Shown here: positions 10,762 to 18,733 of the stretch, piece by piece
Numbering within the stretch: the stretch's first letter is position 1
Layout of the letters: every line of letters starts with the position of its first letter
NCBI GenBank assembly: GCA_026417655.1
Contig: JAOACS010000025.1
Coordinates: 30,973 to 94,972 of the forward strand
Source: Syntrophobacterales bacterium
GTDB lineage: Bacteria > Desulfobacterota > Syntrophobacteria > Syntrophobacterales > Thermodesulforhabdaceae
DNA length: 64,000 bases
Direction of reading: 5' to 3'
Notes under the pieces: model-generated
The model's input: the letters and a program-made list of their open reading frames with translations, nothing else
What the model was told of the DNA's origin: nothing
Databases searched by the model: none
Translations under genes and position numbers: made by a program

Positions 10762-11131
10762 GCTTCTTCACCCCCTCTTTCTTTAGTATATCTAAGACCC
10801 TTACGGCGTCGCCATAAAAGACCCGTTCATCGGCGGAGAGAATCACCTGAAGGTCACTATCTTCTCCCAACCATTTTCTAACACTTTCCAAAAGCTCACT
10901 TTCCGTTACGATGTAACCGTTTAAAGCAAGCTTTCCCTCTTGATTTATCCAAACGGTAACAGGCGATCCTTTGGATTGGTCTGGGTTTCCAGCTTCTGGT
11001 AGTTTGATTTTAAAAACGGAGGGCCCCATAATCTGGGCTACGAGAAGAAATATGATGAGAATGACAAGAACTATATCAACGAGAGGTATTACGTTGATTT
11101 CAGTTATCAGTCCTTCATCATCTTGTTTCAT
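10736..11131 (-). CDS. exbD: ExbD/TolR-family biopolymer transport protein
   Basis: 131 residues with one N-terminal membrane helix (NVIPLVDIVLVILIIFLLVA). The conserved proton-conducting Asp of the helix is present (PLVDIVLVILI). The periplasmic domain ends in VLDILKKEGVKKLALQ. It works with ExbB as the proton-driven motor for TonB. Overlaps exbB by 4 bp at its start and tonB by 26 bp at its end: a tight operon. Confidence 0.92.
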   Translation of the reverse strand: MKQDDEGLITEINVIPLVDIVLVILIIFLLVAQIMGPSVFKIKLPEAGNPDQSKGSPVTVWINQEGKLALNGYIVTESELLESVRKWLGEDSDLQVILSADERVFYGDAVRVLDILKKEGVKKLALQVQPK

Positions 11132-11748
11132 TGTTGCACCTCCTTAAGAATAAGGCGTGTCATTGCATCGGCATAGGCCATAAGATGAACTTCCTTTTTT
11201 TTGAAGTAATTGTAGGAGATAGTGCAGGGGATAGCTACAAAAAGCCCTAAAGCTGTTGCTATAAGGGCTTCCGCGATTGCAGACATAATCTGGGCGCCAC
11301 CATGGCCTGTGGTTCCTAAGACTCGAAAGGCATGGACAATACCAATTACTGTTCCGAAGAGACCTATAAAGGGAGCATTTGAACCCAAAGTTCCTAGGAA
11401 GGATAACCGCTTATTTAAGGTTAGTCTTATAAAGATCTTTTCAGCTTCAAGAGCTCCCTCTATTTTTTGATAGCCAGAGGGAAGAGTTTCAATAGCCACA
11501 TTTATTAGGTTTATAAGGGGTGTTTGAAAATTGTATAAACTTTTTTGAATATCTTCAAGCCTTCTGTTACATAGGCACCGATTAAAGGTTTTCCATAGTT
11601 TTTCCGTCTCCTTCCCCCAACGGTAAAAAATGATATATCGCTCGATTATAAAGGCGATGGATATACAACTTAAAATTAGAAGTAGTAGTAAGACCCAGTT
11701 TCCCCCAATGATAGCAAAGTTCATAAGAAAGTTTGTCATATTCATCAC
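11128..11748 (-). CDS. exbB: ExbB/TolQ/MotA-family proton channel
   Basis: 206 residues with three membrane segments: WVLLLLLILSCISIAFIIERY, then APFIGLFGTVIGIVHAF, and AEALIATALGLFVAIPCTISYNYF. The GLFGTVIGI and AEALIATALGL motifs are diagnostic. The GTG at 11748 and ATG at 11745 both follow AAGGG and cannot be separated by eye. First gene of exbB-exbD-tonB; a promoter and a terminator-like hairpin lie directly upstream. Confidence 0.93.
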   Translation of the reverse strand: MMNMTNFLMNFAIIGGNWVLLLLLILSCISIAFIIERYIIFYRWGKETEKLWKTFNRCLCNRRLEDIQKSLYNFQTPLINLINVAIETLPSGYQKIEGALEAEKIFIRLTLNKRLSFLGTLGSNAPFIGLFGTVIGIVHAFRVLGTTGHGGAQIMSAIAEALIATALGLFVAIPCTISYNYFKKKEVHLMAYADAMTRLILKEVQQ

Positions 11749-11783
11749 TTCGACCCTTGTGTTTCATTTTGCTTGTTTTTTTG

Positions 11784-11831
11784 CCAAAAAAATAAAGCCA
11801 TGAAGCGCTTTTTGTAAAGCCTTCATGGCTT
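11784..11831 (-). terminator. Terminator-like hairpin in the exbB leader (candidate attenuator)
   Basis: On the minus strand AAGCCATGAAG (complement of 11821-11831) pairs with CTTCATGGCTT (complement of 11795-11805), extended inside by GCTTT/AAAGC type pairing, and is followed by TTTATTTTTTT. It lies about 36 bp before exbB, with no co-directional gene upstream, and just 17 nt below a promoter. A 20-codon frame (11764-11826, minus) starts inside the stem but lacks a ribosome site. Confidence 0.7.
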
Positions 11832-11847
11832 CGTTTTAGACGCGTAA

Positions 11848-11876
11848 AGAATAGTCCTTTGATTTTTCCTAGTCAA
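11848..11876 (-). promoter_or_regulatory. Candidate sigma-70 promoter of exbB-exbD-tonB
   Basis: On the minus strand TTGACT (complement of 11871-11876) and TATTCT (complement of 11848-11853) are separated by exactly 17 bp. Transcription would start near 11841 and meet the leader hairpin almost at once. Confidence 0.6.
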
Positions 11877-12030
11877 GAGTGAACAGAGCTTTTTTACTTT
11901 AAACCTAACTTCACAAATTTTTAAATTTTACTCATTAAATTAGTGACAAGAGTTTTAAAATTTGTTAAATTGTAATCGAAAGCACAAGGTATACTGTAAG
12001 GGCTTTTAAAATCTTGAGGGAGGATAGAAA

Positions 12031-12198
12031 ATGGTTTGTAGGTATTGCGGCGGAATAATTGTTCTGGTAAGAACATGACGAGCTATCTTCTGGCGCTGCA
12101 AGGAATGCGGCGAAAAATTTAAACTTGAGCAGATCAGAGAGGCCATTACAGAAGAGCTAGAAGAGCTTGTAGGATGGTGTCGGGTTGATAGATTGTGA
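12031..12198 (+). CDS. Dual-CXXC small selenoprotein (in-frame TGA at 12076-12078)
   Basis: From an ATG behind GGGAGG, the frame reads MVCRYCGGIIVLVRT, then TGA, then RAIFWRCKECGEKFKLEQI and an acidic helix to a second TGA at 12196: 55 residues if the first TGA is selenocysteine (U16). The two CxxC pairs (residues 3-6 and 23-26 region) straddle the TGA and form a small zinc-ribbon-like protein. This matches a known family of dual-CXXC small (seleno)proteins of deltaproteobacteria, in which Cys or Sec occupies this place. A hairpin downstream of the TGA fits a bacterial SECIS. The end overlaps the rlmH start by 4 bp (GTGA). Function is unknown; a redox role is inferred. Confidence 0.8.
12076..12112 (+). 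promoter_or_regulatory. Candidate SECIS element for the recoded TGA
   Basis: CGCTGC (12094-12099), loop AAGGAAT (12100-12106) and GCGGCG (12107-12112) form a 6-bp stem with one G-U pair. The apical loop starts 24 nt from the T of TGA and contains GG, similar in place and size to bacterial SECIS hairpins such as that of E. coli fdhF. Confidence 0.55.
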
Positions 12199-12677
12199 AC
12201 CAAGAGATGGAACTTAATTTTGTCTTTGTAGGTAAAACGGCTTTTACCGATGTTGAGCAAACAATTAGGCGGTATCTAAAGAAAATCAGAGGTTTTGTCC
12301 CCGTCCACGTCAATATCGTGAGGGAGGAAAGGGAGGCAAAGCATCGGAATCCCGAAGAGGTTATGGATAAGGAGGCCGAGCGGATTCTGAGAGCCATAGG
12401 GAAGAACGCCTATTTGGTTTCTTGGGATCGCTCGGGAAAATTGATGACATCAGAGGAATATGCTCTCCTTTTAAGAAATTGGTTGGATCGGGGAATAAGG
12501 TCTGTTTATATGGTTGTAGGAGGGCAATTAGGGCTTTCCCCTATTGTCCTTAAGGTGTCGCAGGAGATAATCTCCCTATCCCCCATGACCTTTCCCCACG
12601 ATCTAGTAAGGGCTATAATAGCCGAACAAACATATAGAGCAATGACAATTATCCACGGTGTCCCCTACCATAGGTAA
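12195..12677 (+). CDS. rlmH: 23S rRNA (pseudouridine-1915-N3) methyltransferase RlmH
   Basis: 160 residues. The C-terminal half has the SPOUT-class trefoil knot signature of RlmH: YMVVGGQLGLSP, then SLSPMTFPHDLVRAIIAEQTYRAMTI and the terminal HGVPYHR. It methylates pseudouridine 1915 in helix 69 of 23S rRNA. The start is a GTG overlapping the stop of the selenoprotein gene, so the two are translationally coupled. Confidence 0.94.
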   Translation: MNQEMELNFVFVGKTAFTDVEQTIRRYLKKIRGFVPVHVNIVREEREAKHRNPEEVMDKEAERILRAIGKNAYLVSWDRSGKLMTSEEYALLLRNWLDRGIRSVYMVVGGQLGLSPIVLKVSQEIISLSPMTFPHDLVRAIIAEQTYRAMTIIHGVPYHR

Positions 12678-12773
12678 AATATAACGTTCTTGATTAGCTT
12701 ATTGGTTTGATCTAATATAACCTCTGGTTTTGCTAGTCTTTCCAAGGAAGCCAAAACTTGGCGAGGGATTCCA

Positions 12774-15700
12774 ATGTATATCATAGGATTAGACATAGGC
12801 TCAGTTAGCATCAACAGTGTGATTATACGTAACAGTGGGTCTTCCTCAAAAGAAGTCGAGGAGATATTGGTAGAAGAGCTTCCCTACAGAAGACATTTTG
12901 GTCTGGTGAGAGAAGAGACCTTTAAGATACTAGATGATGTTATATCTCGTTATAGGGCGGAAAACATCACGGCTATAGCCATCACTGGCTCCCATGGAGA
13001 AAAGATCGCTAAAGAACTTGGGGCCTTCTACGAAGTAGAGACTATCGCTCAGGTAGTTGGAACCATTCACGTTGCTCCGGGGGTAAGGACCATTATAAGC
13101 ATCGGTGGTCAAGATGCGATGCTATTTCAAATTGGTTATAACGAAGATGGAAGATGGTTTCTGGAGGGTTTTAATATAAATGGCCCCTGCGCTGCCGGGA
13201 CAGGTTCTTTCATAGATCAGCAGGCTGAGCGATTAGCCCAGGTTATGTATGGAGGTAGTTCCTCTCAAGAACACCTTCAAAAGATCCTTGAAGACTTTAT
13301 CTCTCTTGGACTTGAAAGCTCCTCTCCTTCACCGGTGGCCTGTCGCTGCACGGTCTTTACGAAGTCCGATATGATCCATCTTCAAAATAAGGGAGAACCT
13401 CTTCCTAATATTATTGCGGGTCTTCATTACGGGAATGCGGCAAATTACATAAGCACAATTGTTGGAAACAGGGAAATTTTTGAACCCCTAGTGTTCGTTG
13501 GAGGCATGGCTTCTAACAAGCTACAGGTTCAGGCCTTTCGTTCCTATTTTCCTTCCCTTATTGTTCCCCCCTTTCATACCTCTGTGGGTGCCCTGGGGGT
13601 GGCCTTAATTGCCAAGGAACGAATGGCTAGTCACAAGATCGAGCTTAATGTCCTTAGAAATTACTCTGAAGGCAGTGAAGTCTTCGACCGTGCAGAACCT
13701 CTTAGGCTGGAATGGACAGTTTTTCCCACCGATAATAAACTCCCACCGATAAAGAAATCTAAAAACAAACGTTACAGAGGGTTTCTTGGAATCGATATCG
13801 GTTCTACCACAACAAAGTATGCCTTCGTTGATGAAAGGGGTCTAATCATCCATAAAAACTATGTTCCCACTAGGGGACGTCCGATAGAGGTTACTCAGAA
13901 TCTTCTAAAGGAGCTTTTTGAAACCTTTGGGGGTCGATGTAGCATCTTCGCTGTAGCGACGACGGGATCAGGGCGAAACGTTGTAGGTGATTTCCTCAAT
14001 GCCGATCTTATAATAGATGAGATAACTGCCCACGCCAGGGGAGCGGTTGAGATAGATCCATCGGTTGACACGGTATTTGAAATTGGGGGTCAGGACTCCA
14101 AGTATATCTTTCTTCAGAATACCCATCCTATTGATTTCGATATGAATAAAGTCTGTGCAGCAGGAACTGGGAGTTTCCTCCATGAATTGGCTAATAAGAT
14201 GAAAATAAATATTGTGGGAGAGTTTCAGGAGATTGCTCTATCGTCGAAATCTCCTCTAAATCTTGCAGATCGTTGCACTGTTTTCATGGAATCGGATCTA
14301 ATAAGTTATGCCCAGAAGGGGGCTCGGCGCGAAGATCTAATCGCTGGATTATGCTATGCAATAGTTTATAATTATCTTAATCGAGTAATTGGGAAGAGAT
14401 CGATAGGCGAAAGGATTATGTTCCTCGGGGGTCCTTCGCTAAATAAAGGGATTGTAGCGGCCTTCGAAAGAGTTATCAAAAAGCCGATCATTGTTCCGAA
14501 GCACCGAGAGGTAATGGGTGCCTTTGGAGCTGCTCTTTTAGTAAAGGAGCAGTGGGAGCAAAGGGGACTAAATTATAATTCCCCCGAGGTTAAGAGAAAA
14601 GTAGACATTAGAACCCAATCTATCTTTGAACTGATTGGGAATAGAGTGGAACACAAAGAAACTATATGTCGTGCCGATTCTAAGTGTCATAATGAGTGTA
14701 AACTCAAAATCTATAGTTTCGGTGGTAGAAAAAGCATTTGGGGAGGGGACTGCGGAAGATATGAGATCACCCATTACGATGGTCCAGCGGAAGTGGATTA
14801 CGTAGCTGAACGGAATAGGCTCTTTTGGACCCTCCTTAGTGAGTGGGATGTAGAGCCAGGAAAACTTTCCCAGGGTAGGTCGGATTTTCCTGTGATTGGT
14901 CTTCCCCTGGGACTTCATTTTTGGGAATGGGCTGTATTTTGGATTCCAATTCTTAAACAGCTAGGATTTTCGGTGGTTCTTAGTCCTAAGACAGATCATG
15001 CTATAACTCGGGCAGGGATTGAATCGGTAACGGCAGAGATATGTTTTCCCGTTAAGGTTTTTCACGGTCACGTCAAATGGGTAGCGGAACGTTCGGACAT
15101 GATTTTCCTTCCCACAGTCATAAACATGCCGGCTCTTCATGAAAGAGAGGTCAGCTTTTTCTGTCCACTTGTTCAGAGTAGCCGTTACGTTAGCGTCCAA
15201 GCCCTTTCCATTGAAAGATCAAGGCTAATAGATCCAACGGTTTATCTCAAGGAGGGGTATGAACGGGTTGCCCATGTTTTAGCAAAATCTCTTCCCTCTT
15301 CCCTGAGGATTCCTCAGGATACGGTTCAGAAGGCGGTGTTATCTTCTTGGAAGCGGTATTGGAAGTTTAGGGATGATTTGAAGACTATGGGAGAGTCTAT
15401 TATAGATAAGTCCCTTGAAGAATCTAAACCGGTTTGGATCATCTCTGGAAGGCCCTATAACCTATATGATGGTCGTCTTAATCTCCAACTTGGTCAACAC
15501 CTTGCCAAGAGGGGTATTAGGGCTCTCACCATAGATATGCTCGATCTTGCCACTGAAGACATAAGTGATTTCCCCCGTATGTATTGGGGATTTGGATCAA
15601 GGATCATCCGAGCAGCCAAAAAAATTGCAAGGACTCCTCACCTTTACGGTTTACATATTACAAACTTTAGCTGTGGTCCCGATTCTTTTATTGAACATTT

Positions 15701-15878
15701 CTATAGACATGTCCTTCAAAATAAACCAGCTCTCATTCTAGAGTTCGATGAACATACCGCTGTAGCTGGAATCCTTACCAGGGTTGAGGCATACCAAAAT
15801 GTGGTGAAGAATATTGAGAGGGGTCTCACTACATCAGCCTCTGTAGAGGAAGTTTCCTTTGAGCAACTTAGCAATTAG
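12774..15878 (+). CDS. Double BadF/HgdC-type activase protein (acyl-CoA dehydratase activase family)
   Basis: 1034 residues. Two ASKHA ATPase domains in tandem: the first starts at GLDIGSVSINSVI (residue 4) with GPCAAGTGSF near 137 and CRCTVFTKSDM; the second starts at GIDIGSTTTKYAF (about 338) with VCAAGTGSF near 458 and DRCTVFMESDL. The CAAGTG cysteines hold the bridging [4Fe-4S] cluster in this family. The C-terminal third (from about 640, with CRADSKCHNECKLK) is a DUF2229-like region. Homologues activate 2-hydroxyacyl-CoA dehydratases or benzoyl-CoA reductase by ATP-driven electron transfer, but no classic dehydratase subunits are nearby, so the target here is unknown. Confidence 0.85.
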   Translation: MYIIGLDIGSVSINSVIIRNSGSSSKEVEEILVEELPYRRHFGLVREETFKILDDVISRYRAENITAIAITGSHGEKIAKELGAFYEVETIAQVVGTIHVAPGVRTIISIGGQDAMLFQIGYNEDGRWFLEGFNINGPCAAGTGSFIDQQAERLAQVMYGGSSSQEHLQKILEDFISLGLESSSPSPVACRCTVFTKSDMIHLQNKGEPLPNIIAGLHYGNAANYISTIVGNREIFEPLVFVGGMASNKLQVQAFRSYFPSLIVPPFHTSVGALGVALIAKERMASHKIELNVLRNYSEGSEVFDRAEPLRLEWTVFPTDNKLPPIKKSKNKRYRGFLGIDIGSTTTKYAFVDERGLIIHKNYVPTRGRPIEVTQNLLKELFETFGGRCSIFAVATTGSGRNVVGDFLNADLIIDEITAHARGAVEIDPSVDTVFEIGGQDSKYIFLQNTHPIDFDMNKVCAAGTGSFLHELANKMKINIVGEFQEIALSSKSPLNLADRCTVFMESDLISYAQKGARREDLIAGLCYAIVYNYLNRVIGKRSIGERIMFLGGPSLNKGIVAAFERVIKKPIIVPKHREVMGAFGAALLVKEQWEQRGLNYNSPEVKRKVDIRTQSIFELIGNRVEHKETICRADSKCHNECKLKIYSFGGRKSIWGGDCGRYEITHYDGPAEVDYVAERNRLFWTLLSEWDVEPGKLSQGRSDFPVIGLPLGLHFWEWAVFWIPILKQLGFSVVLSPKTDHAITRAGIESVTAEICFPVKVFHGHVKWVAERSDMIFLPTVINMPALHEREVSFFCPLVQSSRYVSVQALSIERSRLIDPTVYLKEGYERVAHVLAKSLPSSLRIPQDTVQKAVLSSWKRYWKFRDDLKTMGESIIDKSLEESKPVWIISGRPYNLYDGRLNLQLGQHLAKRGIRALTIDMLDLATEDISDFPRMYWGFGSRIIRAAKKIARTPHLYGLHITNFSCGPDSFIEHFYRHVLQNKPALILEFDEHTAVAGILTRVEAYQNVVKNIERGLTTSASVEEVSFEQLSN

Positions 15879-15891
15879 AGGGGATAGGAAG

Positions 15892-17247
15892 GTGACGAAT
15901 GTTCTTGAACACCCAACATTCAAACGTATCACCGATCGGGTAGGGAAATTCAACCTAAAGGGTAAAAAATTACTGATCCCGGACATGGCACCTATTGGAG
16001 CTAGACTGTTTGCGGCCTCTTTCAGATCCTTTGGGGTTGATGCAGAGGTTATGGAGACCTGCAAAGGGCTTGATCTGGGAAAGGCCTTTACTTCTGGAAA
16101 AGAATGTTACCCCTGTCAGGTAACGCTAGGAGATGTGCTCTTTCATCTAAACCGTGAAAAGGAAAGGTTGGGAAAGGATTTTTCTCCTGAAAATTATGTT
16201 TATTTTCTACCGGAAGCCGATGGGCCCTGCCGATTTGGTATGTATAACAAGTTCCAGCGTCTTGTGTTGGATAGATTTCCTCAATTTGCTGATGTAAGGA
16301 TCGCCTATCTATCCACTGCGGATGCCTATTCGACCGAGGGAATTCTTCCTCCTGAAGAGGCTTCTCTTTTTAGGAAGCTTTCCTATGTGGGTATGGTCGT
16401 TGTTGACGTCTTAGATAGGATCACCTGGAGAGTAAGACCCTATGAACGTATTCCTGGATCGACCGATAGGCTCATAGAGGAAGCTGTGAGAAAACTTGAA
16501 GCTCTTCTCTCTGAGAGGGGAAGGAAGTTACCATTTAAGGAAATGTATGAAATTGTCGAGGACACAGCGGAAAAGGCTAAAGCCCTTATTGACTATCGGA
16601 TACCTCGTAAGCCTAAGATAGGTATAGTTGGGGAGATTTATCTTCGGACTCACCCTGGATCAAATCAAAACCTCATCCGTCTTATAGAGCGCTTTGGTGG
16701 CGAAGTGGTCAATGCCTCACTTTCCGAGTGGTTTAATTTCGTGAGCTATGAGGGGCTTAGAAAGCTTTCTAGAGAGATTAGACTTGCCTGGCATCTTCGG
16801 TATCATCGTTCTTTATGGCCTTTTACCAAAAGACTTATCGCTCAGGGGCTAGAGGTCGGTTATCAAACTATAAGGCAGAGACAAGTTTACAGGAGGGTCC
16901 TTGATAAGCTCGATATACAACCGGATCATTCTGTGTGGAGGATCGAGAGCCACTTAAGGAAATCGGGGCTCTTTTCTTTTCAAATAGGTACAGAGGCTGC
17001 CCTCAGTATAGGGGGAGCCATTGAGTATATCCTTGAGGGCTTCGATGGTATTGTAAATGTCTTTCCCTTTACCTGTATGCCCAGTACAGTTTGTGCGGCA
17101 ATTCTTAGGCCTATTCTCGCAAGATACCGTATTCCCTATCTCGATGTGGCCTATGACGACTCGATCCAACCCAATAGAGAGATGGCTATAAGGACCTTCG
17201 TCTATCAAGCTTCTCAGAGGAGATTTCAAAAGGCAAAAGGGGCATGA
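15892..17247 (+). CDS. Acyl-CoA dehydratase activase-associated protein (HgdB/DUF2229-like)
   Basis: About 451 residues from a GTG at 15892 behind AGGGGATAGGAAG; a TTG at 15859 inside the preceding gene is a weaker start. Conserved parts include GKECYPCQVTLGD, PEADGPCRFGMYNKFQ, GEIYLRTHPGSNQNLI and NVFPFTCMPSTVCAAI, with cysteines likely to bind an iron-sulfur cluster, as in the HgdB/BcrB fold. In many anaerobes this region is fused to the activase as one giant protein; here it is separate but adjacent, so the two probably act as a complex. Confidence 0.8.
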   Translation: MTNVLEHPTFKRITDRVGKFNLKGKKLLIPDMAPIGARLFAASFRSFGVDAEVMETCKGLDLGKAFTSGKECYPCQVTLGDVLFHLNREKERLGKDFSPENYVYFLPEADGPCRFGMYNKFQRLVLDRFPQFADVRIAYLSTADAYSTEGILPPEEASLFRKLSYVGMVVVDVLDRITWRVRPYERIPGSTDRLIEEAVRKLEALLSERGRKLPFKEMYEIVEDTAEKAKALIDYRIPRKPKIGIVGEIYLRTHPGSNQNLIRLIERFGGEVVNASLSEWFNFVSYEGLRKLSREIRLAWHLRYHRSLWPFTKRLIAQGLEVGYQTIRQRQVYRRVLDKLDIQPDHSVWRIESHLRKSGLFSFQIGTEAALSIGGAIEYILEGFDGIVNVFPFTCMPSTVCAAILRPILARYRIPYLDVAYDDSIQPNREMAIRTFVYQASQRRFQKAKGA

Positions 17248-18731
17248 GTAATCAGATCTTACTAATTAACGCTATTCATCCTGAGGAATTTCGTATCGCC
17301 CTTTTGGAAGGTTCCAGCCTGGAGGGTTTCTTCATAGAGACGACATCGAGAGCCAGCTACATCGGTAATATTTACAAAGGCGTTGTAGAGCAGGTTCAAC
17401 CGTCATTACAGGCTGCCTTCGTAAACTATGGTGCTGACCGAAATGGGTTTCTCCCTATCGATGAAATCCATCCCGAGTATTTCTTCCAAGAACCCGAAGG
17501 TGAACTACGCATACAGGATCTTATTCAACCTGGACAGGAGGTTCTTGTGCAGGTTACTAAGGATGCGGGAAATCATAAAGGTGCAGCCCTTACAACGTAT
17601 ATATCCCTTGCAGGAAGATATATTGTATTAATGCCGGGGCGAGACAATAGGGCTATATCAAGAAAAATTCTGGATGAGGAGCAAAGGGAACGTTTGAAGA
17701 GGATAGCTCAGGAGATGCCCCTTCCCGACGAGTTTGGGATTATAATAAGAACTGCTGCTGCGAACCAAACCAAGAAGGAGATTTTCAAAGATCTACGCCG
17801 CCTTCTACTGATATGGGAAAGCATCAAGGAGAGGGCCTCCTCCCAGCCTGCACCGTCTTTAATTTATCAGGAGCGGGGGCTGGCCATTAGGGTAATAAGA
17901 GATTATTTTACGCCGGATATTAAGCGCATTGTGGTGGATCATAAGGACGTTTATCGGGAGGTCAAAGATTTTATAAGAATCATCAGCCCGAAACATCAAG
18001 GTTGTGTAGAACTCCATCGTCATACAACCCCTCTTTTTACTCACTATAGGATTGAGGATCAGATCGAGCGGATCTTCGACAAAAGGGTTCCTCTCAAATC
18101 GGGTGGATATCTAATAATAGAGCAGACCGAGGCATTAGTAGCCATCGATGTCAATTCTGGGGGCGCCACGTCAGAGAAGGATATCGAAGAGACGGCTTTT
18201 AGAGTCAATATGGAGGCTGCGGCGGAGATCCCACGGCAGTTACGTCTCAGGGACCTTGGTGGGTTAATTGTTATCGATTTTATTGATATGAGCCATCCGA
18301 GTCGGAGGGCGAGAGTGGAGCAGGAACTAAGGAGAATGGCTCGCAAAGACAAGGCGAAAATAACTATTGGCAAAATCTCCCGTTTTGGTCTCCTTGAGAT
18401 GTCTAGGCAACATCTTGGCATGGGTATTCAAATGGGGTCATACCGGGAATGTCCCTATTGTAACGGAACAGGAATGGTAAGGACAGCAGAGGCGGCGGCT
18501 TTGTCTTTTTTGAGAAGAATTTGGTCAAGGCTTGCAATGGATGATGAGATCCAAGGTCTTCGCATAAAGGTTTCACCGGAGGTAGCTTTTTATCTTCTCA
18601 ATAGAAAGCGCCCAGACATTATGGACCTAGAGGAGAGATACCGGGTAACCATATTTGTTGAGGGTGATCCATCTCTTAGGCATGATGATGCGGTAATCGA
18701 AGAACTAAACGGTAAGAGGTGTGACCTTTAG
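17244..18731 (+). CDS. rng: Ribonuclease G (Rne/Rng family)
   Basis: 495 residues, typical of RNase G and lacking the long C-terminal scaffold of RNase E. An S1 RNA-binding region (GNIYKGVVEQVQPSLQAAFVNYG) is near residues 35-60. Catalytic magnesium ligands are in VAIDVNSGG and IVIDFIDM, and the zinc-link motif is CPYCNGTGMV. It endonucleolytically processes rRNA and mRNA 5' ends. The start overlaps the previous stop by 4 bp (ATGA). Confidence 0.95.
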   Translation: MSNQILLINAIHPEEFRIALLEGSSLEGFFIETTSRASYIGNIYKGVVEQVQPSLQAAFVNYGADRNGFLPIDEIHPEYFFQEPEGELRIQDLIQPGQEVLVQVTKDAGNHKGAALTTYISLAGRYIVLMPGRDNRAISRKILDEEQRERLKRIAQEMPLPDEFGIIIRTAAANQTKKEIFKDLRRLLLIWESIKERASSQPAPSLIYQERGLAIRVIRDYFTPDIKRIVVDHKDVYREVKDFIRIISPKHQGCVELHRHTTPLFTHYRIEDQIERIFDKRVPLKSGGYLIIEQTEALVAIDVNSGGATSEKDIEETAFRVNMEAAAEIPRQLRLRDLGGLIVIDFIDMSHPSRRARVEQELRRMARKDKAKITIGKISRFGLLEMSRQHLGMGIQMGSYRECPYCNGTGMVRTAEAAALSFLRRIWSRLAMDDEIQGLRIKVSPEVAFYLLNRKRPDIMDLEERYRVTIFVEGDPSLRHDDAVIEELNGKRCDL

Positions 18732-18733
18732 GA

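Noticed and set aside
11582..11767. 61-codon frame on minus at the exbB start
   Set aside because: Out of frame with exbB and covering its conserved first helix; no ribosome site of its own.
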